A stretch of 64,000 nucleotides of DNA, from the NCBI GenBank assembly GCA_963736695.1, contig CAVTPU010000004.1:62001-126000 (forward strand), written 5' to 3'. This stretch comes from CAVTPU01 sp963736695. GTDB lineage: Bacteria; Actinomycetota; Actinomycetes; Mycobacteriales; Micromonosporaceae. The notes under the pieces are model-generated. The model did no database searches. It had not been told where the DNA came from and saw nothing but the letters and a program-made list of their open reading frames with translations. Below, piece after piece: positions 44,997 to 52,876 of this stretch. Positions within the stretch are counted from its first letter, which is position 1; the number at the start of each line of letters is the position of its first letter. Made by a program: the position numbers and the translations under genes.

Positions 44997-46046
44997 GTGG
45001 TTTTCAAAAGGATGCTGGGTGCCTTCGGTGTCGGCGGCCCAAGCGTCGACACCGTCCTGTCCAATCCGAACACCCAGCCGGGATCGTTCCTGCAGGGCCA
45101 GGTCAACCTGGCCGGCGGCAGCCACGACGTGACCATCGAACACATCACCGTCGGGTTGGTGACCCGCGTGGAGGTCGAGTCCGATGACGTCGAGTTCGAC
45201 CGCCACGTCGAGTTCCACCGGGTCGGCGTCGCGGGCGGGATGCGGCTCGGAGAGGGCCAGCGGGTGTCGTTGCCGTTCCAGGTGGCGGTGCCGTGGGAGA
45301 CCCCGATCACTGACGTCTATGGTCAGCATCTGCACGGCATGACCATGGGGCTGCGCACCGAGGTCTCGATCGCCGGCGCGGTCGACAAGGGCGACCTCGA
45401 CCAGGTCCTCGTTCATCCGCTGCCGGTGCAGGAGCGCATCCTCGCCGCGTTCGCCCAGCTCGGCTTCGGATTCGCGCGCGCCGATCTCGAGTCGGGTCAC
45501 CTCTACGGCGTACAGCAGACTTTGCCGTTCTATCAGGAGATCGCGTTCCACCCGTCGGCGCACTACGCGCACGGGATCAACGAGGTCGAGGTGACCTTCG
45601 TCGCGACTCCACATGGGATGGACGTGGTGATCGAGGTCGACAAGCGGGGCGGGTTCTTCACCGCCGGACACGACCAGATCGCCCGTTATCACGTCGGCCA
45701 CGCCGACGCGGCCACTGTGGACTGGGCCGCGCAGGTCGACGCGTGGTTGCGGCAGACGATCGACGCGCATCACGCGCGCGTCGGCGGCCACCGCGGCGCG
45801 CCGGGGCACGGCTTTCCGACGCAGCACGGACACGGATATGGGCACGCGCCGCAACACGGCGGCCACGGGTACGGGCACCAGGCGCACCATGGCCATGGGC
45901 ATCACGGATCAGGTGTAGGCGCGGCGGTTGGCGGCGCGGCGGTCGGTTTCGCCGCTGGCATGGTCGCCGAGGAGGTCTTTGAAGAGGTCTTCGAAGAGGT
46001 CTTCGAGAGCGACGACTCCGGTGACGACTTCGGCGGCGACGAGTAA
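44997..46046 (+). CDS. SpoOM/SpoM-like sporulation-control family protein
   Basis: A 349-residue arrestin-fold protein. It opens with the family pattern FKRMLGAFGVGGPSVDTVLS and continues with QPGSFLQGQVNLAGG and HPLPVQERILAAFAQLGF. In Bacillus the homolog modulates entry into sporulation; its role in actinobacteria is not settled. After about residue 265 the chain becomes a His/Gly-rich stretch (repeated GHGYGH- and QHGGHG-type units) that may bind metal. It ends with an Ala/Gly helix, EEVFEEVFEEVFE repeats and an acidic end. GTG 44997 has AGGAGGA four bases upstream. Confidence 0.88.
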   Translation: MVFKRMLGAFGVGGPSVDTVLSNPNTQPGSFLQGQVNLAGGSHDVTIEHITVGLVTRVEVESDDVEFDRHVEFHRVGVAGGMRLGEGQRVSLPFQVAVPWETPITDVYGQHLHGMTMGLRTEVSIAGAVDKGDLDQVLVHPLPVQERILAAFAQLGFGFARADLESGHLYGVQQTLPFYQEIAFHPSAHYAHGINEVEVTFVATPHGMDVVIEVDKRGGFFTAGHDQIARYHVGHADAATVDWAAQVDAWLRQTIDAHHARVGGHRGAPGHGFPTQHGHGYGHAPQHGGHGYGHQAHHGHGHHGSGVGAAVGGAAVGFAAGMVAEEVFEEVFEEVFESDDSGDDFGGDE

Positions 46047-46171
46047 CCCACGCCAGTTGGACTGTCACCCGTGTCCGGCGCCAGAAGCTGTCGTCACAGC
46101 CGATGGTGCCGGACACAGGTCGTCCCGACGTGACTCGCCTCAGCGCACCCGCTGCGCCGCGCCCGCCGATC

Positions 46172-46876
46172 TCACGGGGTCGGCGCTGACTCCATTGCGG
46201 ACAGTCGATACATTCGCCATCCGATGCTGAGATGGAAGAAGATCAGAGTGATGACGCCAAGCGCGGCCACGGGTGACGTCGGTTCGATGAGCGCGAACAT
46301 TCCGGCACCGGCGGCGGTGGCACCGAACGATGTGCTGAGCCACGCCGTCGGTGTGCCGAACGCGGGGACGGCACGCATCGCCAAGCCAAGAACCACCACG
46401 GCGGCCGCCGTAACAAGCAGGCCGGTCAAGACCAGCGCGTCGAAGATGCCCTGAACCCCGTGCCACACCAGCGCGAGCGTGCGTCGGTCGTCAGACGTCG
46501 CCCCCGCCGCGTGGTAAAGATCGGAGAGCCGGGAAGTCGCGGCATGCGGGATCGCGCCAGCCGCGAACACACCCAGACCGAGGACGCCGAGGGCTCCGCC
46601 GAACAGCGCCGACGCTGGCCGTTGGCGGCGCAGACCGCGATAGAGGGCGAGATAGGTCGGGACCCATAGTGCCAGGACGGCCAGATACAGACCGTTCTCG
46701 ACGATTCGGATGGCTTCGATCTCGGGGAATCTGGCGATCGGCCCATCAACGCCGGCCGGCTCGGGACCGGCGAAGACGATCACCCAGGCGAAGACAAAGA
46801 TAAACAGTAGGCCCCCGGCGACGCTGGTCAGGCCAGCGCGCCGCAGAACACTCGCGTCCGATGATTCATGTGTCAT
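46172..46876 (-). CDS. DUF4386-like integral membrane protein
   Basis: A 234-residue protein with about six membrane helices and a pattern similar to DUF4386-type proteins (RRAGLTSVAGGLLFIFVF at the start, EAIRIVENGLYLAVLALWVP in the second helix pair). Function is unknown. ATG 46876 is chosen; the frame upstream of it reads as Arg/Ser-rich sequence that overlaps the divergent promoter of the kinase gene. It may belong with that kinase-regulator pair functionally, as such membrane genes often lie divergent to them. Confidence 0.75.
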   Translation of the reverse strand: MTHESSDASVLRRAGLTSVAGGLLFIFVFAWVIVFAGPEPAGVDGPIARFPEIEAIRIVENGLYLAVLALWVPTYLALYRGLRRQRPASALFGGALGVLGLGVFAAGAIPHAATSRLSDLYHAAGATSDDRRTLALVWHGVQGIFDALVLTGLLVTAAAVVVLGLAMRAVPAFGTPTAWLSTSFGATAAGAGMFALIEPTSPVAALGVITLIFFHLSIGWRMYRLSAMESAPTP

Positions 46877-47008
46877 GGCGATCAGCGTGCCGGCTGTGAG
46901 AGGGCTGCTGCCTGAGGCGAAAGTCGAGATCCGCTTCGACCGAAGTGGGGAAAACCCACCGACTTTGGTCGGATGTCGCGAGCCCGGCGACACCCGTATC
47001 GTCGGATC

Positions 47009-48187
47009 GTGACGATGCCGGTGTTCGCCGAGACCCCCTCCGGTCGACGCTTGTCACGTGACTGGGCGATCGACATGGTGTGGTTCCTGGCGGCGGCCTG
47101 CTTCACGGCGCTCGCCTATGGCGACAACGCGAGCAGAGGGATCGGTGCGGCGACGCTGGTCCTCGACGCCACGCTCGGCGGGGTGAGTTGTCTCGCCATG
47201 TGGCTGCGCCGACGGTGGCCCGTCGGCATCGCTGTGACCATCATCGGCTTGAGCATCTTCTCCACCGCCGCGTCCGGTGTGGCGCTCATCGCGCTGTTCG
47301 GTGTGGCGGCGCGCCGGCGGCTCGCGGTGGTCGCCCAGGTCACGGCGGGTTTCGCCGCCGCGTCGATCGTCGGCGCACTTGTCTGGTCAGGCCCGTCGCC
47401 GAGTGTGCCGCAGGCGGCGCTCGGAGCGGTCTGCGTGGCGGCGGCTGTGGCGTGGGGGATGTTCATCCGAGCACGTCGCCAACTCGCCCAGACACAGCGA
47501 GAGCGCGCGAGGCGCGGCGAAGCGGACCGGGTCGCCCAAGCTCGCCGACACGAGCGCCATCGGATCGCCAGGGAGATGCATGATGTTCTCGCTCACCGCA
47601 TTTCGCTGGTGAGCCTGCACGCCGGGGCATTGGAACTATGTGCGCAGCGACCGCCGGAGGAGATCGTCCGGGCCGCAGGGGTCATCCGTGACAACGCCCA
47701 CCAGGCGTTGGAGGATCTGCGGGAAGTGATCGGCGTGCTGCGCGCGGACCGGGCCGGCGACGATATGGACGACGCGCCTGATCGGCCCCAACCGACGCTG
47801 GTCGATCTGCCCGATCTGGTCGGCGAGTCGACGAAGGCCGAGACTCCAGTGCGCCTGGACTTTCGGGTGGCCGACCCCGCGACTGTGCCGGTGGCGGTTG
47901 GCCGCAGCGCGTACCGGATCGTTCAAGAGGGACTGACTAACGGGCGCAAGCACGCGCGGGGTGCCGAGGTGTCGGTGGCCGTGAGCGGTGCACGAGGTGA
48001 TGGCCTGACCATCGAGATTCGCAACCCGTGTCCGGTCGAGACCAGTGACATCCCGCCGATCCCCGGCTCTGGCAGCGGCCTCATCGGCCTCACCGAACGA
48101 GTCGGTCTCGCAGGCGGACGCATGGAGTGTGGCCGCACCTCCCACGATGACTTTCGTCTGTGGGTTTGGCTGCCGTGGCCGACGTGA
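47009..48187 (+). CDS. sensor histidine kinase, NarL/DesK type
   Basis: A 392-residue sensor kinase with four to five membrane helices (about 22-150) and no large sensor domain. A coiled-coil (about 155-185) leads into the HisKA_3 helix with phospho-acceptor His191 in RIAREMHDVLAHRISLV. The ATPase domain has QEGLTNGRKHARGA as its N box, slightly unlike the usual QEALTNVxKHA, and GSGSGLIGLTERV as its Gly-rich loop. The GTG at 47009 lacks a ribosome site but is preceded seven bases upstream by TATCGT, so a leaderless transcript is possible. It overlaps the response-regulator gene by four bases. Confidence 0.88.
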   Translation: MTMPVFAETPSGRRLSRDWAIDMVWFLAAACFTALAYGDNASRGIGAATLVLDATLGGVSCLAMWLRRRWPVGIAVTIIGLSIFSTAASGVALIALFGVAARRRLAVVAQVTAGFAAASIVGALVWSGPSPSVPQAALGAVCVAAAVAWGMFIRARRQLAQTQRERARRGEADRVAQARRHERHRIAREMHDVLAHRISLVSLHAGALELCAQRPPEEIVRAAGVIRDNAHQALEDLREVIGVLRADRAGDDMDDAPDRPQPTLVDLPDLVGESTKAETPVRLDFRVADPATVPVAVGRSAYRIVQEGLTNGRKHARGAEVSVAVSGARGDGLTIEIRNPCPVETSDIPPIPGSGSGLIGLTERVGLAGGRMECGRTSHDDFRLWVWLPWPT

Positions 48188-48840
48188 ATGACGTGATCCG
48201 GGTCCTCATTGTCGACGACGACCCCTATGTGCGGACTGGCCTCGCGATGATTCTCAACGTCGCGTCAGGCATCGCTCTCGTTGGTGAGGCGAGCGACGGG
48301 ACCGAGGTGCTTTCGGCAGTCGACGCCCACGCTCCCGACGTGGTCTTGATGGACATCCGCATGCCCACGCTCGATGGTCTCGCCGCAACCGAACTACTGC
48401 GTGCCCGGCCCGCCAAGCCGGAGATCATCGTGCTGACCACGTTTCACGCCGACGAATACGTGCTGCGGGCACTGCGCGCCGGGGCCAGCGGTTTTCTGCT
48501 CAAAGACACCCGGCCCGCCGAAATCCTGCACGCGATACGCAGGGTGGCGGCCGGCGACCCGATCCTCTCGCCGGCGGTCACTCGCCAACTCATCACCCAC
48601 GTCGGCAGCGTCGACGCGGACGCCCGCCAGCGGCACGCCAGACGTGTGCTCGGCAAGCTCAGCGAGCGGGAACGAGAGGTCGCCGCGGCGGTGAGTCGGG
48701 GCAGGTCCAACGCGGAGATCAGCGACACGCTGTTTATGAGCGTGGCCACCGTCAAGGCCCACGTCTCGTCGATACTCACCAAACTCGATCTCAACAATCG
48801 GACCCAGGTCGCGTTGCTCGCGCACGACGCCGGACTGTGA
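48184..48840 (+). CDS. LuxR/NarL-type response regulator
   Basis: A 218-residue regulator, cognate of the kinase just upstream. The receiver has DDD at 11-13, phospho-acceptor Asp57 (VVLMDIRMP), the Thr of VLTTFH and the Lys of FLLKDT. The output domain is a LuxR helix-turn-helix (LSEREREVAAAVSRGRSNAE to MSVATVKAHVSSILTKLDL). The GTG at 48184 overlaps the kinase stop. Its target is unknown; the pair sits between the two hydrogenase blocks but nothing in the sequence ties it to them. Confidence 0.9.
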   Translation: MNDVIRVLIVDDDPYVRTGLAMILNVASGIALVGEASDGTEVLSAVDAHAPDVVLMDIRMPTLDGLAATELLRARPAKPEIIVLTTFHADEYVLRALRAGASGFLLKDTRPAEILHAIRRVAAGDPILSPAVTRQLITHVGSVDADARQRHARRVLGKLSEREREVAAAVSRGRSNAEISDTLFMSVATVKAHVSSILTKLDLNNRTQVALLAHDAGL

Positions 48841-48864
48841 GACTCGCGGCTCCGCTGGCCAGCG

Positions 48865-49008
48865 TCATTGTGATTCGTCATTCGACGGGCGACTGACCAC
48901 GTCGGTCGCCGGTGTCATCGACGTGAGAACAGGCGAAACGTCATCGGTGGTGCGAAACCACGCGATGACCTCGTCTTTGCTCATCGTTTCGAAGTCGGGC
49001 CCGGTCAT
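48865..49008 (-). CDS. possible small acidic protein, antitoxin-like
   Basis: A 47-codon frame with a good ribosome site (GGAGG eight bases before the ATG). It contains the segment MSKDEVIAWFRTTDD, which resembles the N-terminal part of some small antitoxins. It overlaps by four bases (ATGA) a short upstream frame (49005-49091 from a GTG, 28 codons, or 49 from a GTG at 49151) that ends in LGGVELDEWRRRVL. Together they look like a tiny two-gene unit or the remains of a toxin-antitoxin pair. Length and lack of known domains keep confidence low. Confidence 0.35.
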   Translation of the reverse strand: MTGPDFETMSKDEVIAWFRTTDDVSPVLTSMTPATDVVSRPSNDESQ

Positions 49009-49147
49009 AGAACTCGCCTCCGCCATTCATCCAACTCGACACCGCCCAACGCGCGGGCCGACGCGGCCGAACGTATCACGATGTCATACACGCCACCGCT
49101 TCTTGGGGCGGGCAGTCGTTGTCGAGCCCGCGACCGGACGTCGGCGG

Positions 49148-49252
49148 TCACATGCGGGACATGCGCAGATAACGCTGGATGTCGGGCAACATCCGGATGA
49201 CCAGCACCACCGTTCCCGCGACGACCGCCGCGGTGATCAAACTCTTCTTCAT
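49148..49252 (-). CDS. very small membrane protein at the end of the hydrogenase operon
   Basis: A 34-residue protein: a short basic start (MKKS), one hydrophobic helix (LITAAVVAGTVVLVIRML) and a basic end RYLRMSRM. It overlaps the maturation-protease stop by four bases (ATGA), so it is clearly translated as part of the operon. Tiny proteins ending in a similar YLRxxRM motif occur at the same position in other actinobacterial hydrogenase clusters (I believe named DUF6893). Role unknown; a membrane tether or assembly peptide is possible. Confidence 0.65.
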   Translation of the reverse strand: MKKSLITAAVVAGTVVLVIRMLPDIQRYLRMSRM

Positions 49253-49770
49253 CTCGCCAACTCCCTCTCCGTGTCGCGTGCGACAGTTCGCCGCACGTCG
49301 GCGATGACCCGTTCGACTTCGGCGACGGCGACGTCGATGCGCTCGCGCACCACCGGACTGAGTCCGATGCCGGGGGAGAGGCTGAGCGGTTCGCACGCGA
49401 CGACCCAGATCCGGGCGGGCCGGTGGCCCCACTGCTGCAGGAGGCGCAACACCTCGTCGGGGGCGAGGTCGTGCGGGTCGAGCAGTGGCGGGCCGCCCGG
49501 CTCTTCGGCGCTCGCGTCGATCACCGAGATCGTGCCCGGCCGCGCACCGCGCGGCGCGGCGTCGATGAGGATGAGTGCCGCGCACCCGTCGAGCACCTCG
49601 TGCACCAGGTGGATGCCCCGGATGCCGATGTCGAGAAGCCGCACCGGCTGCTCGTGTGTGCGCTCGGCGAGCCGACGCAGGACCTCGACGCCGAAGCCGT
49701 CGTCGCTGAGGAAGATGTTGCCCAGCCCCGCGACGAGGATCCGCTCGGCCGTAGGCGGGGTCACGGGCAT
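49249..49770 (-). CDS. hydrogenase maturation protease
   Basis: A 173-residue endopeptidase of the HyaD/HupD/HybD type that removes the C-terminal peptide of the large subunit after nickel is inserted. The family start GLGNIFLSDDGFGVEVLRRL is clear, as is the second metal-site strand (RLLDIGIRGIHL). It would act on the large subunit encoded at 52873-54642, which has a 22-residue extension after its last metal-binding motif. The gene overlaps the accessory gene upstream by about ten bases and the small membrane protein downstream by four. Confidence 0.92.
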   Translation of the reverse strand: MPVTPPTAERILVAGLGNIFLSDDGFGVEVLRRLAERTHEQPVRLLDIGIRGIHLVHEVLDGCAALILIDAAPRGARPGTISVIDASAEEPGGPPLLDPHDLAPDEVLRLLQQWGHRPARIWVVACEPLSLSPGIGLSPVVRERIDVAVAEVERVIADVRRTVARDTERELAR

Positions 49771-50546
49771 GGTTGCACCTCGTCTGGGCTGAAATAGAGA
49801 TAGCGGCCGTGTGAGAGCTGCAGGTCGGCCGCCGGATCGTCGGTCAACGTCACGGCCAGGTAGGGCTGGTCGTCGAGGTCGACGAGCACCGCCTGCACGG
49901 TGGCGATCCGATCGGTGAGGAACATGTCCTGTGCGTCAGCGCGGCGGGTGCCGGGCCGCAGGCGCACCTGTTGCCCGGTGCCGACGACGGTTCCTTCGAT
50001 GGCGATCGTGGTGGGGGCGGGCGCGTTGAGCAGGTCGTCGAAGTCCGACTCGGCTCCGACGGGCCGCAGTTGCCGGATCGCGCCGTGCAGCCCCGCGAGC
50101 GTACCCGGATCCATCTGGTCGATCTGGTCGATGAGGGCGGCGGCGCGCGCGTCCGTCGCCCTGGCCTCCCGCCGCTCGGCGTCGGTGAGGGTGAGCACCC
50201 GCCAGGCGAGCAGTTCGTCGATCTCGAGGCCGTCATAGAGCTCGGTCGGGCTCTCCGGGGCGATCGCCGGGTGGTCATAGAGGATGATCGGCGAGCAGAG
50301 CATGACGTCGTCGACGCCGGCCTCGCCCGCGAGCACCGGGGAGCTGCCGATGTTGACGCAGTCCCGCACGGCGGCGGCGGCCCACCCCGGCGGGTCCTGC
50401 GCCGAGACGAACTGGCCGCCGTGCGCGCCGATGATCGTGTGCACGGCGATGAGTGCGGCCGGCACGGCGCTGTCGCGGTCGGTGACCTCGTGGTCGGGTT
50501 CGGTGAGGTTGGTGACCTGCACCCGCAGCCGCACGGCTTCGCGCAC
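49761..50546 (-). CDS. C-terminal part of a frameshifted hydrogenase-cluster accessory protein
   Basis: This frame gives up to 261 residues from a GTG at 50546, but the protein sense continues upstream in this frame (QAARHLR) before merging with the frame of the 5' part. It contains EVTDRDSAVPAALIAVHTII and SSPVLAGEAGVDDVMLCSP, then a mixed region and a C-terminal beta-rich domain (VVGTGQQVRLRPGTRRADAQ, YLAVTLTDDP). A separate gene starting here would lack a ribosome site. I read it as the 3' half of the gene described for 49761-51114. Confidence 0.6.
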   Translation of the reverse strand: MREAVRLRVQVTNLTEPDHEVTDRDSAVPAALIAVHTIIGAHGGQFVSAQDPPGWAAAAVRDCVNIGSSPVLAGEAGVDDVMLCSPIILYDHPAIAPESPTELYDGLEIDELLAWRVLTLTDAERREARATDARAAALIDQIDQMDPGTLAGLHGAIRQLRPVGAESDFDDLLNAPAPTTIAIEGTVVGTGQQVRLRPGTRRADAQDMFLTDRIATVQAVLVDLDDQPYLAVTLTDDPAADLQLSHGRYLYFSPDEVQPCP

Positions 50547-51114
50547 TCGCAGGTGTCGCGCAGCCTGGGCGGGCCGGTGGGGTCGCCTCGACCGGGGTCG
50601 CGGTCACGGTGACGACGGCGTCGAGGCGGTGCCGGTGTCGCCGAATCTCGCCGACGACCTCACCGGTCGCCGACCGTGCGACCTCGACCTCCACCGAAGG
50701 GTCACAGTGCACGGGATCGGCGCGGTCGGCCCGCAGCAGGTCGGCGATGCCCGCCTCGAGCCGCACTTCGCGTTCGACCGCTTCGTCCCACGCGGGCACG
50801 TCGCCGTCGGCGGTGGCGAGCATGGCAACGGCGACGTGCCCGCCGGTGGTCGGGTCGACGCGGTGCACGGTGCGGCGCTGGATCTGCAGAAATCGCAGCA
50901 GGATCGTCACTGTGGTGTCCGGTTGGCAGGCGAGCACGCACTCCGATTGGGTGAGCGCCGACTCGTTGGTGGACCGGCGCACATAGGCGGTCGGCATGAC
51001 CACGCCGAACTGCCAACGACTGCGGTTCTTGCCGGCCGACGCGCGATAGGGATAGAGAATGTAACCCTCATAGAGGGTGGCGTCGGCGACGGCGCGGGCG
51101 GTGTCGAGGTTCAT
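49761..51114 (-). pseudogene. hydrogenase-cluster accessory gene split by a frameshift near 50565-50590
   Basis: The ATG at 51114 overlaps the upstream stop (ATGA) and starts a coherent protein (MNLDTARAVADATLYEGYIL, later VRRSTNESALTQSECVLACQ and LDAVVTVTATPVEATPP). At about 50565-50590, in a C/G-rich run, good protein sense ends in that frame and resumes in another (QAARHLRVREAVRLRVQ). The first frame then reads on as Arg-rich nonsense to 50275. Joined, the product would be about 450 residues, fitting the accessory genes seen between large subunit and protease in such clusters. It could be a real mutation, a programmed shift, or a base-calling error in a CG run. No function is known. Confidence 0.7.
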
Positions 51115-51773
51115 ACCGGACTCATCCTCGTGTGTTGTCCAAGCAGGTGGGTGATGGTCGCGTCCCACGTGGGCAGCGCGTGCTGGGATTTATATCCGCC
51201 GAGTTCGTCGAGTGTGGACTCGTGCAGCCGCAGCCAGCCGCTGTTGGGGAAGTGGCCGTCGATGGTGTCGCGCCACACGTCGACCGGCAGTCGGTGTTCG
51301 CATTCGCAGCTCCACGGCACCGGCCGAACCCACGGCACGCCGGCGGCGGAGGGCCCGCCGTCGGCTTCGCTGAAGACGGTGCCGCTGAAGAGCAGCCGCA
51401 GGGGGACCACGCCCTCCTCGACGGCGTGCAGAAATCGCGCCGAGGCAACTTCAAGATCATATGTGCAGGGTACGACGAGCTCGAAGTCGCGGCTGTCGGT
51501 GAAGCCCGGGACGACGGTGGAGACCTGAGCCAGCCCGATCGCCTGCAGCGCGCGGTCCCACTGTGACTGGTCACCGAAGAGGTCCCGCAACCGTCGCGCC
51601 TCGCGCGAGGTGTAGTCGCGTCGCGCCGGTTCGATGCGCACCGCCGCGCGCAGGGCGATCGCGTGCACCCGCACCCCGGTGGTCTCGGCGGCCCGCACGG
51701 TGAACCGCAGGGTCGGGGTGGCCGCGTGTCGGTCGGGTCGGGCGTCGAGACAGGCGAACTCGAGGCCGATCAT
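51111..51773 (-). CDS. conserved hydrogenase-cluster protein (DUF6084-like)
   Basis: A 220-residue soluble protein, beta-rich in its first half (LRFTVRAAETTGVRVHAIAL), with the segment RLRDLFGDQSQWDRALQAIG and later FELVVPCTYDLEVASARFLH and RLPVDVWRDTIDGHFPNSGWL. The last of these is typical of a family found only beside group 1h/5 hydrogenases in actinobacteria (I believe DUF6084). Function is unknown. It overlaps both neighbours by four bases. Confidence 0.78.
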   Translation of the reverse strand: MIGLEFACLDARPDRHAATPTLRFTVRAAETTGVRVHAIALRAAVRIEPARRDYTSREARRLRDLFGDQSQWDRALQAIGLAQVSTVVPGFTDSRDFELVVPCTYDLEVASARFLHAVEEGVVPLRLLFSGTVFSEADGGPSAAGVPWVRPVPWSCECEHRLPVDVWRDTIDGHFPNSGWLRLHESTLDELGGYKSQHALPTWDATITHLLGQHTRMSPV

Positions 51774-52876
51774 GGCGCGCCTCGGGTCGGGGCGGTGGGC
51801 ATGACCGTGGCACGGTCGCGAAGGCGGTCGAACAACCGCACGACCCGTTCGTGGGCGACGGGTCCGCCCTCGAGACCGGTCCAATGCCGGCGCACCTCAC
51901 CGACGAGGCCATAGCAGACGTCGATCGGCACGAGCAACGCCTCGACACCCTCAGGGGTGCGGTGGGTGAGGATCGCCTCCACATCGGGGGCGATCGCGCC
52001 GAGCAGCGGGTGCCTGGTGCACAACGCGGCCCAGACCTGCGGGTCGACCTCGCTCTCGGTGGCCCCGGCCGGGCTCGGGAAACACGCTGCCGGCCCACCC
52101 ACGGCGGTGGAGTGAAAGAAGAACGCCACGCTCACGGGCACCCCCAGCCGGTCGATGTCGGCCGGGCGCAGCGGGTTCGCCGGATCGGTGTGCACCCGTG
52201 CGGGGATGGCCCGATAACGAGTCCCGGCCCGCCCCGCTTCGTCGCCGCCGCGCGACTCGAACAGCAGCGAGCAGGCGGTGCAGGCGCATCGGATTCGGCG
52301 GCTGTCCAGATCGACGAGGTGGCGGTGCTCGTCGGCGACGGCCACCGAGCACAGTTCGCAGGACGGCCCGGGCGGCGCGACGGCGGCGGGCTCGGCCCGC
52401 CGCCGTCCGATCCCGACCAGAGGCAGGGTGGCTCGGCCGGGTGGTGGGGCGACCGGCCCCACCGGCGGGGCGGGTGGGTCGCCGACCCGGTCCACCGGCG
52501 AGCCCGCGACCGGGCGCAGGTCGTGCACCCGCAGCAGGCTCGACAGCAGCGGGTCGGCGTCTATGTGTGCGGCGAGTTCGGTGTCGCCGCTCGCGGTGAT
52601 GAGCCCCATCAGGCGGGCCAGTCCGAGGCCGTAGAGGCCGACCAGTTCCCGCGCGAGCGCGTCGGCTGCGGCGGCGGCCCGGGGGTCCGCCGCGCGTACC
52701 TCGTCGATGAGAGAGTCGACGCGCTCAATGACCGAGGCGATCTCCGCATCGGCGGATTGCGTGTCGGTGGTGGCGACGCCGTGGCGCGCAACCCGGCTCG
52801 CTGGCGCCGCGACCACCGATGTCGCGGCCACCGGCGTCGCGCCGGACCCGTCTGGCTCGACCCGATCGATGATCAT
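51770..52876 (-). CDS. hydrogenase-cluster protein: NifU-like helical part plus zinc-ribbon (DUF5947-like) part
   Basis: A 368-residue protein that looks like two cluster proteins joined. Residues about 45-120 (IERVDSLIDEVRAADPRAAA to LLRVHDLRPV) match the helical lead of NifU-related electron-transfer proteins in these clusters, but the Cys-rich NifU end is missing. After a Pro/Gly linker comes a domain with CELC and CACTAC Cys sets, which could bind zinc or an iron-sulfur centre, followed by VPVSVAFFFHSTAVGGPAACFPSPAGATES. That second part resembles DUF5947. In other species the two are often separate genes. ATG 52876 overlaps the large-subunit stop (ATGA). Confidence 0.75.
   Translation of the reverse strand: MIIDRVEPDGSGATPVAATSVVAAPASRVARHGVATTDTQSADAEIASVIERVDSLIDEVRAADPRAAAAADALARELVGLYGLGLARLMGLITASGDTELAAHIDADPLLSSLLRVHDLRPVAGSPVDRVGDPPAPPVGPVAPPPGRATLPLVGIGRRRAEPAAVAPPGPSCELCSVAVADEHRHLVDLDSRRIRCACTACSLLFESRGGDEAGRAGTRYRAIPARVHTDPANPLRPADIDRLGVPVSVAFFFHSTAVGGPAACFPSPAGATESEVDPQVWAALCTRHPLLGAIAPDVEAILTHRTPEGVEALLVPIDVCYGLVGEVRRHWTGLEGGPVAHERVVRLFDRLRDRATVMPTAPTRGAP

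Noticed and set aside
48865..49091. Complete toxin-antitoxin pair
   Set aside because: One frame resembles part of an antitoxin, but the other is too short for a toxin and matches no family, so only a possible small gene is reported.
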